This document shows positions 10,385 through 22,464 of a DNA stretch of 64,000 bases, in pieces. The notes under the pieces are model-generated. The model had not been told where the DNA came from and made no database searches. It saw nothing but the letters and a program-made list of their open reading frames with translations. This DNA is from Symsagittifera roscoffensis (taxonomy: Eukaryota; Xenacoelomorpha; Acoela; Convolutidae), in contig NC_087062.1 in NCBI RefSeq assembly GCF_963678635.1, positions 24,946,177 to 25,010,176 on the forward strand, given 5' to 3'. Both the position numbers and the translations under genes were made by a program. Within the stretch, counting starts at the first letter, position 1. Every line of letters begins with the position of its first letter.

Positions 10385-13300
10385 TTTAAATGCATTCTGA
10401 TTTGATTTCTCAGATCCACATTTCGAGATTAGATGAGTTGTCAGACATCAAAAAAACAAATTTTTTTTTCTTGATACGGGCCATAATAAAATCAAAAAAC
10501 GTAAGAAAAAAAGGTTGAGGGTTTTTATTGAACCAATGTTAATTTCCAGAGACTTTTTTCTCTGTTCTCATTTGACGCTCTTGGAAAAATAAACACGAGC
10601 TGCTGCTCGGTAAGGTTCTGTTCTGATAGAAAACTTGCACCAACGTTAATTTACGTAGAAACAAAAACATGATAAAGTTAAACGAGCTTCGACCTCCCAA
10701 ATGATTCAGCCTTTTTACTATTTTCAGAGTAATTCAATAACCAAAAGCGTATAAATCAGAATTAAAATTTCTGATCACCATGGTCTCCACTTAAACACTT
10801 CCGAGTAAATATATTTGGATCGCAATCTCCCAGAATATTTGGATCAATAGTGTTCCAATCTATTTCGAGTTAGTCACTGCATCTTCCTTTTCTCCACAGT
10901 TGGGAAGCTAACACTCGTGTCGCTACGAGTAATTTTTTTCAGATATCGTTAGTTTTCTTCTAATTTAACGAGAATTGTTAGATCTCGATATAAAATTTAA
11001 AAAAAAGAAATTCTTGTCCTTTTTTACTGAGGCCTAAGTAACGTTCAAACTTTTCGCGCTATTATGAGGGTTCAATTTTCGGGAATGAGCATAGTGACAC
11101 CTCCTTCCTTGCTTTTTTTCGCTGTTTCCTGCTGATCTATAATATCAAAAACCAGTCAGCTAATCACTATGTTGTAGACAGTCGAGTCATGAAATGAAAC
11201 CATCTCTCGGAGAATCCATAAAACGTGTTCAATTCACGTGAGACCGAGACTTGTTCTTTTTTCTGTTTAAAACCTCGTAGTTTAGAGTAGGGGCTCTCAA
11301 GCTTTTTTTGCAGTCTCTTTGTTATTCGGGATTGTCACAATTCAAAAGTGGACCTGGATATGGGTGTATGCTGGCTCTCCAATATAATTTTTTTTGTCTT
11401 CATTAGCTATAGTGAAGCGTAAATTACGATTCACATTAACTATGTTCATGTAAAAACAGCTTGAGAGTCTTAAAATTGAAAGAAGTTATATTTAGTTTGA
11501 GTTTAAAGTTAATAACAATAAAAAAATGAAAAACCTTGTTCAATGAAAATCAAGATTGGAAATAAATGAAGTGCACTCAATATTAGAAATGAAAAGCCCT
11601 ACTTATGATCAAGATAAGGATTGAAAAACACTATTTATGATCAGGTATTGTTAAAGGAAAATCCCGAAGAACTTGAAGTTAGTTCAAGGGTTTCTATAAG
11701 ATGCCACATTTTTATCCTCAAAGCGTGCTCGTGTATGACTTGATATCACACAGTTGCCAGTTCACCAACCATTTTTTCATGGCCTGTTTGAGTTTTGAGT
11801 CTTGCTCAAGGTTTGCTCACTTGTCAGCTCGTTTTGACCCTACTAGTCAGAAGTAACTAAACCCTGACTTTGGGTCTCAAAACTTTTTCGACATTTTGTC
11901 TCCGAGCTCAGTAATGGCTGTGCCAATTTTGTTGCCGTTTTTTTGTGTAGCCTGGTGCTTGTTGATGATCTCTTTTTCTGGGCAGTCATCGAATTTCTCA
12001 ACCAATCAAAAAACTAAAAAGATACCATTGTAAATCCGCTCAACGTTGAGATGAAGCAAACTTCAGGGAGAAAACTTTTTATAGTTCCAATTGAGTTCTG
12101 ACCTGAGAGTAAATTTTCAATTCGAGAGACATCTCATCTCTATACTTAAAGCCCTAAAGTTCACCACTCACTCAAAAATATCTCGATACTGTCACTATCG
12201 GCGCATGAGCTGGTTCTTGAGGTTACATTTTCAGATTCATGTTATCCTCATATCTTTGTTTGAAGCATTTACTTCGAACTTTTTTTGATAATGGTTGAAA
12301 GTTTCTTTCTTTCAATCTTCCCCTTATCGAGCTTTTTTGACGGTCTGCTTCGCTGTGAGCGCTTAACCTGATGACAATAGGACTTTTATTATGACCTCGT
12401 TTAATGCACAGAATACGAAGGTTACTTTTTGCATCCAGATGCTGGAGTAGATCTACTGGTGTTGTCGCCAATATGAGGTTTCGTGTATCGAGTTATCATT
12501 TTATCATCGTAGTCAAAAAGATCAAGTTGCGTTCCCGCATCTGTTTCACTGCAAAGTTCTCCTCCTTTGATTGTCCACAGTTTCTTGGTTACTAATTTTC
12601 GATCCGATCAAAGGGAAACTTTGATCTTCTTTGCTTGGTGTCTTTCCAGCCCAAAAAACTGCTATCATGCGACTTACTGCGTCTTTTATTTGCGTGTACC
12701 ACCTGTACTTATTATGCTTAAATTACTTCCTTGCTTGAATGAATTTTTTCCACTCATCAATAAACTTTTGTCCGATTGCGCAAAGTATTATGAAGTTACT
12801 GCACAAGATTTGTCGAAGCCAGCATTAAGAAATTTCATGTGCCACTGGCTATAGTGAAATTTTCAATGTTCAAACAAAACAAAGATAATATTAGCGTATA
12901 CGATGAGCCTCCCTGGGGTTAGTTGAAATTAAAATTAAAATCCTTTTTCAAAACATTCAACACATTAACAAATACAACTACCCCAAGAATCACAGCGATT
13001 TTTCGCTATCTTATCAGATCACATTATTGCTGTTTCTTAATAATATAGTGATCGGTAAGAAGTCAAAGCCCAAAAAATATGATAAGGGCTTAGGTTCTAC
13101 TTTGGTCAGGTTTAAGTTGTGTTTTGTTTTCTGGTTGTCTTCGAATGGTATCAGATTTTGGAAATTCACAAAACTTAGTCGCATAGAAACTTCCGTTTGT
13201 CGTTTGAAAAAATTAACAAAAGGCTAAATGAGCTGATCAACTTTTTAATAGAAGAAAAAAAGTTTAACTTCAAACGGAAGATTCTCTGTGCGGATGGCAT

Positions 13301-14159
13301 TCCGAGAGTTTGAACCTTCCAAACTGTGAAGTTAAGTAATTTTTCCCCTTCGATCCTTTTCCATCCTCTAAAACGACAAACTAGATGATGCAAAGTTTTT
13401 AAAAAAGGCGTTTATTATTAGGCCGTTACAACCCTTACACTCTTTTTTTTTCACCAGTTTATCCAACACAAAGTGCTTGACTCAAAAACTTACAACCGAT
13501 AGAGAATACAAAAACATTAGTCCTAATTAACCTCCCGCCAACCTAAATTCTTCAATTCAGTGCCTGAATGATATCAAAATAGTTTGTTACACCAAACGGC
13601 AGTTGCAGTTGCGTCTGGTGTCTGGTGTCCCTCGTTTCCTGCAAAAAATTAAAGAATACGCCTTTTGGTTTTACTACCTCACGAGCTGCCCCTCCGGAAA
13701 ACGGCAGAATTATCAATAAAATGCTGAAATGCTAAAACATCACTCCAATGACGTCACCCTCAATTGAATAACAAAAACATTTTTTTCCTGGTCATGATAT
13801 AAATCAATCTGCAACACCAACAAATGGGAACATTTGATCGTTAATCGTCCAAAAACCTGAGATAATCTATAGTTTTTGCTTTTTTGTTTCTTTTTTATAT
13901 GCGTTTTTGGTGTTTTTTGCTCGATTGTAAACTTTTTTCTAAGTTTTTTTTGTTAAACACGTTTTTCTTTCATTTTAGGTTTTCTCTTTGCTCACTCCTT
14001 GACCACGCGAATTTTCTGGCTTCACTCGCTTAAAAAACAGAACGAAGTCAAACAAAGTGTCCAATTTTTTGTCTGCACTATTAGATAAAAAGCCTGCAAA
14101 AAAAAGCGGATACTGCGTCGCTATTTCACTGGCCATGTTTTTGAAAAAAAGTTTAAATT

Positions 14160-16440
14160 GCCAACCAATTCCAAACTAACGCGTTTCCTAAATAGTCTTG
14201 CTCTTTAACCGATATCTTGCCTCTTAGATGGTCTATTTCAGGCAAAACTGGTTTGTTTATTGCTTATACTATCTCAGACGGCTTTTCGAGGGAGTTCAAG
14301 CTATTAGACAGCCAGCCCGTCGCTGTCTCTGATTTCAATAGAAAAAAAACACTCTTGCAGGGTTCAACTTATTAATTGGTTCAACATGGACTCTTTATCA
14401 GCATGAATTGGACATTCAGGCTCTTTAAGTATCTTCAACTTTTATTCACTCGATTTTTCAGTGTTCAGCGGCAACGCATAACCAAACTTCTTTCCACGTA
14501 ACATTCGTGTCCCGAGTGTTCAACTATACACTCACAAATAAGCCTTTCTGTGCGGTTGAAAAACATATTACTCAAATCGCCGAGTAGTTGCTATTTGGAT
14601 TGGGAGCTATAATATTCCGTCTATTATCACTAAGCATGTACAAACGTCTCATTTTAAAGGTTGCAGTCACGGCTTGATTCAGGTTTTAACTTAAACCAAC
14701 TATTTTAAAGAATTAGCCTTGTTCGTCAAGATCTTTTGAACTAGTTTCTTTTCATACTTTCTTTTCGGTCTTTCATTCTGACCGGGTCTTTCCGGGTCTT
14801 TTATTGTCCTAGAATGAATTGGTCTAATTCCTCGCTATTCTCGACTACCAGCAACATTATCCATAGGTCTCTTCCTCCTAAGTGCAATGAGTTGATCGGT
14901 GATCTTCCAGCCACGTAGATATCCCCTTGGCTGGCTACAGCTTATTGAAGATTGGTTGGCACCAGATCCAATCTTTTTAAGCCCTTGTGTGTCCAAGTGG
15001 TCATGGGCATGACACAGACTACCGCAGATGGTCTATTTCAGGCAAAAATCAGTTTTGACCGCTAGGCTAGCTGTTTTCCTTGTTTACCCTATATGTGTGC
15101 CACCAAGTCGAATTCACAGCTAATATGGACAGCATCCTGCTCAAGCATAGCGTTATGCTCAAGGCGTCTAACCTTCAACTCTTCCTGGTCGATGTAGAAT
15201 TGTCCCACCTGGTCATTTGCGCTTCTAATGTGGGCCTTCGTGTGAAGGTTGATACCATCTACATTCATCAAGATTGGGTAGGGGGCCATGGACATCAATG
15301 TGGTGTCGGTCTAACTTCATCAACCTTGCGCGTCCTGTCGTTAACAACGCCCTCATCGCTTTAGAGTTCAAGTTTGAGTCTTTTTCACGTATGTAGTCTG
15401 CATATATGTCCAAGTGGACCACAGTGATTTCGAGTGGTTCCATTGGACTTTTCAACACTTGAGTCCTGCGGCTGATATAACCGACACTACCTTGTTTCCT
15501 TCCCTAGTCCTCATGATTTTCATCGAATGCTTTTGCGCCATCAATAGTGAAACCAATGGTTTTCATGCTCGTCTTGTAAGTCGAGCGGGAAGACATAGTG
15601 AGCAACGGCTTTGGCATGTCGTCGCGCGGTTTGTACCAACGGTATCCCATGCCGTTGTTAATACCACTATAATAGCCATAACTGCTGTAACGACTTTAAA
15701 ATCTCGGTTTCTTGAGCAGCTATTTTCGTGATTTCAACTGCAAGTTGTCTGGAGTGGTTACACAATATGTTCATAGAGTGAAGTGAGCGGCAAGCTTCGT
15801 TTTCAAAATTTCCCTCTTCGTCCCGTCCCTAACTTAGATGCTATGGCTACACTCCTTTGCGAAATCATTTCATCTGGGCTACTCCTTTGTCTCAACAGTT
15901 CAAGGTTGTCCATAAACTTTTCGATAGACTTGTCATCTTGTTGGTACCGCTTCTCCAACTTGCACACCTGAGCCAGGACCGTTCATTAGAATTTGAAAAT
16001 TCTTCTGAGGGCTGTTACTTTCGTTCATTTTCTTTGTCATCGCAAAACTCAGTGCCGTGATTCGAGGTTTCTCGTGGTTTCATTCGCAAGTCATCTTGAG
16101 TGGTTATCCAAACTGTTCACAAAGTGATGTGAGTGACGAGACTGATTTTAAACCCGTCTCTATTCATCCTGTCCCTAACCCTAGATGCTATGGCTAGATT
16201 CCTTTCCAAAATCCTTTCATCAGGGTTACTCCTTCTCAGCAGTACAAAATAATTCATCTACTTGTCGATAGACTCGTCATCTCGTTGGCTTCTCCAGTTT
16301 GCACAACGGAGCTAAAACATTTCATTTGAATTGAAAAATTTTCCGAGCACTGACACGTTCGTTCGCTCTCTTTGTCATCAAAAATTTCAGCGCCGTGATT
16401 CCAGATTACTCGTCACTGTGCTGCATTCAGGATTCAGGAA
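14160..16440 (-). pseudogene. Element D: dead gag/protease/pol fragment of the B/C family
   Basis: On the minus strand this fragment is collinear with element C from about 41 kb to 38.4 kb. The frame at 15298-15089 contains NVDGIN, HTKAHI and QEELKVRRLEHNAMLEQDA, matching the region just before the protease of C at 39519-39300. At 15458-15300 the SKAMRALLTT segment matches sequence near 39600. The part at 15860-15970 matches the C gag segment with FLDNLE and LRRR, and 14227-14340 matches the C segment PEIEHLRGK. Stops and indels are everywhere. It is a distinct, more diverged copy. It contains a local duplication of the string AGATGGTCTATTTCAGGCAA at 14227 and 15028. Confidence 0.75.
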
Positions 16441-16545
16441 CTGCAATAATTCCTGAAGTTGCACACCTTAGCCAACACTTGCACACCTGAGCCAAGACCG
16501 TTCATTAGAATTTGAAAAATCTTCTGAGGGCTGTTACTTTCTATT
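15739..16545 (-). repeat. Tandemly duplicated gag segment inside element D
   Basis: The block 15739-16070 is repeated at 16090-16415 in the same orientation with about 15-20% divergence by eye. Shared landmarks are GTCCCTAAC, GATGCTATGGCTA, TCATC-GGG-TACTCCTT and CAGTGCCGTGATTC / CAGCGCCGTGATTC. A partial third copy (CACACCTGAGCCAAGACCGT) follows at about 16480-16545. The duplication postdates loss of coding function. Confidence 0.75.
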
Positions 16546-17180
16546 GAGGGTTTCAATGAAATTATAACCAAATTTATTTTTTGATAAGATCATAAAGACC
16601 GGTTTCCAGTGGACCACTTCGGAGTATATTTTCCTTGTGGTTTCTATGAGTTCTGGGCAGGGGTTTGACCATGGGTCTTGTGTTGTTCTAGTTTCTAGAG
16701 TCGAGGGTTCTCTTGAGTTTTGTGAGTGTGGGGCAGTGGAAGGGTGAGGGTGAATTTGGGGGAGTGTGGTTGCAGCTAGGGTTGGGGGTTGCATTCATGC
16801 GTGTCGTTAGCTGAATGAAATTGGGAGGTGCAGCGATGATAGCTGAAATCGTCGTAATGATCACTGCTGCGGGCTAGGCCGCTGCAATTTACATGCATGT
16901 AGCCTGGGCATGTGAAACACCAAACACCTACAAACACCTATTTCTACAAATAAATCAATGTGTTTGAGTAGCCATTTGAGGAAGGATGGCGGTGTCAAGT
17001 TAGCTAGAAAATTTATAGATTATATTTGCAAGAAAATTAGTGAAGAAATCATTACCGTAGAACAAGAAATGGATGCCATCGCGGCAGAACCTTTGAAGGG
17101 TTAGATTTAGGTTGAGGTTAGGTGAAACAATGAGTGTATGTGGGTGTACAAATCTGTTTATCAAATAAAACAACACATGA
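16546..17180. other. Non-coding spacer between D and E
   Basis: No recognisable gene or element motif is seen. A Pro/Thr-rich minus-strand frame at 16534-16794 looks compositional. Several GGTT-rich stretches near 17100-17130 have no clear assignment. Confidence 0.4.
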
Positions 17181-17456
17181 TTATGAATATAATATTTGCG
17201 ATTTATTTATAGTGTTATTACAGTTCTGAATTGTTTCGGGGATGATCAGTGTCTTGGGCTGAAACTTGTTAGTGACGAGGTTAATCAATTTTTTCCACTG
17301 CTGTTCTAATCCTTGTGGATGCAGCCTGTTGTCGTTGTATCCAGCAACTATTGTAACTGTATTTAGGAGTTTTGGTCTGTGTTGCAAAACTGTTTCAAAC
17401 AGATCATGAAATGTTGCGCCGCTTTTACTAGAGCTGGTTCGATATATTTGGGCCAT
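17181..17456 (-). pseudogene. SGNH-hydrolase-like fragment (N-terminal half of module 1)
   Basis: The 91-residue minus-strand frame reads MAQIYRTSSSKSGATFHDLF, then TVTIVAGYNDNR and PKTLIIPETI. SKSGATFHDL followed about 25 residues later by a hydrophobic strand and G-x-N-D is the layout of blocks II and III of SGNH (GDSL-type) hydrolases, where Gly and Asn form the oxyanion hole. The block I Ser segment and the block V Asp/His segment are absent, so this is a partial domain. It is joined upstream (on the minus strand) to the first residues of ORF X of the B family at about 17457, with a 1-nt frame break. The completing half of such a module lies at 20497-20829, not contiguous. The fold is assigned by motif only. 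Confidence 0.5.
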
Positions 17457-18095
17457 CGGTCCTACATATCCCTCTGCTAGTCCATCAGTTCGTCCAAGTT
17501 GAAATTATCCATTCTCTTTCAGGTTTTATTCTGTTATTGATTCAATAATTTGAGCTCAAGTGAGTAATTAAACGATCAATCAGGATCTAGAAAAGAGGTC
17601 ACCAATATCACACTTGTCAGTTTTACACTAATTTCTTGTTTAAATTTATTTAAAACAGTCATATAAAAAGATTTTGATCCTAAAATTTATTGAAATCAAT
17701 CAGTTTCTAAAATTTTGGAATTCAACTTAAGATTGGACAGTCCAAACTTTGGATCTATTCCAAGATCTTCATTCAGTTGTTCATGGTCACTAACTCCTTC
17801 TTACCCAGAGTCTTAATAACATAACACATAACTTAAAATAACACACACATCACACACAACACACATTTAGTATGACACCCCCCTGTATGCCACCTAAACT
17901 CAACCTATACTTAAGTAATATTTCTTATGTAAGTATACTTGTATATTGATATCAGAGAAGATTACGTGTATGATTAGTATGTCCGGTTTCTTAGGGTCTT
18001 CATCTGTTTCTGCTTCTAGATCACCTGTCTCTCTTGCTATTCTTAATTTTTTCATTAACAAATTTTAGTGTGGGTAAGTCCTACCCCCATGGTTA
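17457..18095 (-). mobile_element. Element E: inverted, internally deleted copy of the B macro/X region
   Basis: The reverse complement of this stretch is nearly identical to B: 18095-17960 matches 26664-26795 (pol end and start of the macro domain), then jumps to sequence matching 27205-27730 (macro end, spacer, start of ORF X). About 410 bp encoding the core of the macro domain are missing. The spacer landmark with AGTATGACACCCCCCTGTAT (17870-17890) corresponds to 27290-27315 in B. This shows that macro, spacer and X are contiguous in more than one family copy. Confidence 0.85.
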
Positions 18096-18163
18096 TCATA
18101 GGGAGTATGACTCAACTACCCTCCCTATGTCTCCTCTGATGTCTCCTCTGTGGCACCTCTGAT

Positions 18164-20421
18164 CTACGCTAAGGGATCGGTCCTCATAGCTAAGCTCAGA
18201 TCAGTTAGCAGGGGCATGCCCCCAACATGTCGTCGCACGTCTTTCTCCCTCTGGATTGTTTCATCTTCTCCTGTTCCAAAGCGATTCTGCTGCAGGAGAT
18301 ACTGGATAAGAGTATGCCTCAAATCTCTTATCTTGTTCCAGGAATCCGTAGCTCCCTTCACGTCGAACTTCCTCACATTTTCTCTCATCTGCTCTGGGTA
18401 GCACGTCAAATTCTTCAGTCCTGCCAAGTTTCCATGCGTTATTGCGATCAACGTTAGAAGTCCATCTAATCGTAAGTTTTGAATTCCTTCGGTGAGCAGT
18501 ACCGCCGGTCCTTTCACAAAGTTCTCTGCTCCAAACGTCACGAACAAGGCTAGTAGTTCAACGATCGATACTTCCACTACTGCTTGGAGGAATTCTTTTA
18601 TCAAATATCGAGAAAATGTTGGGTAAATTTTCGCCAAGAAGGACGCGGTCCATCCGGCTCCTAGCCCTTCCAGCATGCTATCAGTCCGGTCAAAGCCATC
18701 TTCTCCCTTTAGATTCTGTGTCCCGAAAGTCTCCAGGGTCACTTGGCACACTCTGTTCACGAACTCGGCTGACTTCTCTTCGGCATTTTTGGCCAGGTTT
18801 ACCTCCTTTACCAAGTAGGCATGGATCTTCCTGATCATTACTGGGCCTTGCTCGAAAGCATCTGCACCCAAAGCTGCTATTCGAGTGGTTAAGTCTCAAA
18901 ACCATCGCCTCCATATGCGCTCTGGTCTCCTTAGATTTCTCCCTTCTCTCTCTTCCTTCTTTCACTTCCATTCCTCGGAACCACAAATCGTTTGACAACG
19001 CTGCAATTACTCGATGGTCATCATCAATTCCCGGTTTCAACTTGAGTTGTCGACTGAAGTGGGACAGTTCCAACCCCAGCATTTCGTCCAACACTAGCAT
19101 GTGTAGTGAATGGTCCTTGAATCCTCTCATCGCATTCGAGATGACCGACCACACCGCAGGTAATTCAGCCCTGAGTGGCCTCAGATTCTCTATCTCTATC
19201 TCGCAATTTGGGGCAGATATGATCACATCATATTTCCCTTCCGAGAGCAAAGCCACAATCGCATACACGAACTTCAGTCCATCTGAGATTTGCATATCCC
19301 GGAGACTTGCATACAGAGATTTGCATATCCCAAAGACAGTGCAAACACGGCTCTCGGTGTTATTTTAGTGAAGGCTTCCTTTTTCAGGGTATCTTCCACT
19401 TCACCCATTGACTGGAGGATATCTTTTATAGCTGGCCATACAGAGGCTTCGGCTGTCGTAGGCTCTCTGAGTCTGCTCAGGAAACCGCTGCTGTGTAGAT
19501 GGTCATTGATGCCAGCGAACACAATTGTAATTGGGTTCATATCTGTCTTCCTTTGTACTCCGATCGCCATCGACACCGATTGCATTAGGTCCAGGTCGAT
19601 CGCTGCCAACATTATAACATCAGGCCAAAACAGAGACTTGGAGGTATATACGAAGTCTGATTTCGCGATTACCATAATTTTGGCCTTCCTCATTTCTGCC
19701 TTGTCATATGCAGCAAAGATGGTCTCATCTTTCTTTATCGCCTTCAACCCACCGTATCTCTGAACATCACCTTCTTGATTCACTTGTTTAGGATACGCTC
19801 TTTCTTTCACGTGGCTGGGGGTGCTTTCACCTACCTGAACATCTTTACATGTTGTCCAATTAGTGCGCTCGTCGTCAGAATTCTTCCGTGTCTTTCTTCT
19901 CGATTTCCTTCATCGTGATTCAGTTTTACGTCTTGTAATGGTCTTGCATTCACTGGACCCATTGTATTGTTCGAGGGCAGTCCCCCTATATCGGCAAACC
20001 TCAAGGCAGTTGTAGAGCTGAAGTTTATGCCAGCAGCTATTAACCAGTCCACGCCTGTTATTGAGTATAGTCCGTTGACAGACGATCTCGCTCCGTTCAA
20101 CGTCCTCGTGGCATCTGCTGCGAAGCTCACCGTCTGAAGGTTCCGTTTCACCAGATTATCTTTGTATATGTGCCAGGGAGAAGGTATGGGCCCCGACCAC
20201 AACAGAGAGCTCCTGTTTGGGCGTCGCTCCTCTCGACTGGTGCTCGTCGTCTCTGATCTCGCATCCGATCTAGAGGTGCTGGTCGTTTCCGCTGTCGGGT
20301 TGACAGGCACTAATCTTCGTCTAGGATTGATGGTTCTTCTCGTGGGCGCTTCCCCCAATCGATCCTGCACGTCCGTTCTTTGCCCTGGCTCGCTAGAGCT
20401 TTGCGGCCTATAGGTCGTCAT
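18164..20421 (-). pseudogene. Protein Y: unknown element-borne protein with an SGNH-like module
   Basis: Four overlapping minus-strand frames form one damaged gene: 20421-19831 (196 aa), 19810-19274 (178 aa), 19295-18690 (201 aa) and 18871-18164 (235 aa). The first 75 residues are Ser/Thr/Arg-rich and probably disordered. In the second frame NPITIVFAGINDHLHS (G-x-N-D near 19500-19515) resembles block III of SGNH hydrolases. The next frame continues with LLSEGKYDVIISAPN and later KPGIDDDHRVIAALSNDLWF. The last frame is helical and hydrophobic in parts (FLQAVVEVSIVELLALF, LLTLIAITHG) and ends with a charged tail. A short duplication of GATTTGCATATCCC near 19290-19335 marks one frame break. I do not recognise the whole protein. 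It lies directly upstream (minus strand) of element E, so it is probably a retroelement accessory gene. Confidence 0.5.
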
Positions 20422-20496
20422 GGCTGGAACCGTTCAAAAACGTGTTTCCAAGTAAGGAGGCACAAAGGTTGAAATTGCCGGTTTATTTGATGTTTC

Positions 20497-20829
20497 TTAC
20501 TTCTTCAGCACTCCTGTGTCAAAGAGTTCTACTTCCATTTCATCTAATTGCTCTTGGAAGACTTGGTTCAACCAGGCTTGTCCTTCGATGCTATGAAAGT
20601 GGATCCCGTCAGTAGTCAGTCTGGCCTGATCTATAGCTCTCAGCTCGTGCTCAATATTCATAAGGATCATCCGTCCAGCATTCCGACTTGCAAGGTTCCT
20701 TAGGATGTTGTTCCACCTGGTTACTCCTTCCTTCTGTCCGAGTCCCAACGTTGATTCAACATTACGGGCGACACAAGAGGTGCAGAGAGAACTGAACTCA
20801 GACTGTAACCTGCGCGATCTTAAAATCAT
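20497..20829 (-). pseudogene. SGNH-hydrolase-like fragment (C-terminal half of module 1)
   Basis: The 110-residue frame ends with ARLTTDGIHFHSIEGQAWLN and a helical, acidic tail. DGIHF fits the D-x-x-H block V of SGNH/GDSL hydrolases, in which His and Asp complete the catalytic triad; the preceding segment (WNNILRNLASRN, RMILMNIEHELR) fits the helix before it. Together with 17181-17456 this would make most of one SGNH domain, but the two halves are separated and not in order, so they come from separate partial copies. The frame stops at about 20835, where plus-strand ORF X sequence begins head to head. Confidence 0.5.
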
Positions 20830-20835
20830 CTATAA

Positions 20836-21425
20836 CGTGATGACAACAGCCTCTAAGAGCAACGGAGAAGACAAAGTAGAGCTGCCTGGCTGGGGACCAG
20901 AGGACTGGGCCAAACCTGGTAGCTGTCTGGCTGAAGTCTGTGGACTGGAAGGTCCCGTCTGTGGAGGTCTGGATTGCGTGAAGACCTTGGAGAAACAACA
21001 CAAGCAGTTGACGATTTTTTTTGGGAACATTATGATGAAGGCGAAAACAGAACCGGAATAAATTCCAGATTGCCATGGAGGAACCGAGGTGAATCTAGTG
21101 ACTGCACTAGGGTTCTACAGCATGTTTGGTTATTTAGAGTCACTATTGAAGCTAGAACAAAAGCATGAGATGGTCACGGCCATCAGTGTAGAAGTGTTCC
21201 CAGGAGTTTTGCAGACCGAGCAAAAACACATAGGAAGGTGGAGGGAAGTGATCGAGGCGGAAATGAACATCCGACACAGTGAGACATATCGCGATATTTG
21301 GTGGGATCGACATTAGCTCCAATGTGCAACAGCAAATACCCAGTGCATTTCGTAGCTGTGGGTGTGAAAAGTACGAGAACGATCGTGGATCAAGCCTTCT
21401 CGGTGCCAAAATGCAGTACCAGCAG
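20836..21425 (+). pseudogene. ORF X middle fragment (element B family)
   Basis: The frames at 20840-21061, 21089-21316 and 21298-21420 match the C copy of X (32520-31960) in order: PGSCLAEVCG and CVKTLEKQ, then NLVTALGFYSMFGYLES, HEMVTAISVEVFPGVLQT-QKHI, and finally FSVPKC. Frame breaks lie near 21060 and 21310. At 21425 the X sequence ends abruptly after FSVPKC and fuses to gag. Function unknown; see the X entry at 30902-33353. Confidence 0.75.
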
Positions 21426-22460
21426 GACACTGCTGAGAAAATTTTTTGAAATCTTGTTAAATCGATTTGGATCAAGGGTGCAGGGACACCAAGCAATGAC
21501 GCGCTTCGAGAAACTAAGGCAACGAGAAGATGAGACAATAGACAAATTTCTAGACAATTTGGAGATGCTGAGAAGGCGTACTCAACCAGATGAGTCAAAC
21601 AGAAGGATGAACCTGGCAGTAGCCTCAAAATTCATTGATGGTTTGAAGAATGGTGAACTTCGAACAATGTTAACAACACATTACACACCACTTTTAACCA
21701 ATGCGCCAACACCAGAGGAGTTGAGACTCAAGTCAAAATAATATCTCTTGCTGAAGCTTCCATCGAGATCTGGATATTACAAGAACAGTTATGGCAATTT
21801 TAACAACGGACCAGCGAACCAAGGAAACAACTGGTACAAACCAAGGGACGATATGGACAAGAGACGCTCTTGTGCAAATTATAGTTCGACGGACCATCAC
21901 GTGTCAGCATGTCCAACTTACAAACAGGGCATGAAAGCAATAGGTTTTAGCCTCGAGGACGAAGATGAGTCAGAAGTCGACCATGAAGATTTCAAGAGTG
22001 AAGTAATTGCAAAATTGGGCCCGAGGTGTTTCTTCTGCAACTTGGAAGGTCATTTTAAATCGGATTGTCCGCAATTCTGGGATGCTGTAGCAGACATCAA
22101 GCATCCAAGGCATGAGGAAGCTTTATCGGGTGTGAAAGCCAGCAAGGCTCGCCTGCTGAGTGAAGCGGAGGCGCGCAGAAAAGAAAAACCGCAAGAGCTG
22201 GCAACGAAGAAGATGCAGGCGGTAACGGAAGAGACATGTAAACCGGAACCGGTGACCGCGGCGGATGACTTCAAGATTGATTATAGGGCAGCCGCGAGGG
22301 ATGCTCTAAATAGAATCCAGCAGGAATTGGTAACCAAGGAGATCGAACAAAAGTTCAAACTCGAATTGGAAAATCAGAAATTACAGGAAAAACTGAACGC
22401 CTTCGAGGCATCAGAGGTCGAAGAAACGAAAGCACCAAGTAGTTTGAGCATGAAACTAAA
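21426..22460 (+). pseudogene. Element B gag (C-terminal two thirds)
   Basis: Frames 21298-21741 and 21748-22578 align with residues about 440-727 of the C gag: FEILLNRFGS, GHQAMTRFEK, FLDNLEMLRRRT, SKFIDGLKNGELRTML, then WYKPRDDMDKRRSC. A TAA at 21739-21741 replaces a Glu codon of C. Of the two CCHC knuckles, the first has lost a cysteine (CANYSSTDHHVSAC), the second is intact (CFFCNLEGHFKSDC). The carboxy end, KIDYRAAARDALNRIQQEL, reads through the position where C has a UAG. At about 22470 the sequence jumps to RT; the protease is missing. Confidence 0.8.
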
Positions 22461-22464
22461 AGTG

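Larger units (their letters stand above)
5800..14150. other. Gene-free mosaic of old diverged repeats
   Basis: I found no protein-coding gene here. Short open frames lack recognisable domains, start context or neighbours and look accidental in AT-rich DNA. The stretch is built of diverged copies of the same blocks: 6286-6520 resembles 13450-13830, 6640-6840 resembles 8100-8235, and 7640-7890 resembles 11060-11270. One long inverted repeat lies at 8683-9026 and a 67-bp direct repeat at 9748/10187. It is probably decayed non-autonomous transposon sequence. Confidence 0.6.

Noticed and set aside
16534-16794. Pro/Thr-rich minus-strand ORF of 86 residues
   Set aside because: Compositional frame without domain, start context or counterpart in the other elements.
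19290-19763. 157-residue plus-strand ORF
   Set aside because: Antisense of protein Y, whose minus frames continue across frame breaks as one protein.
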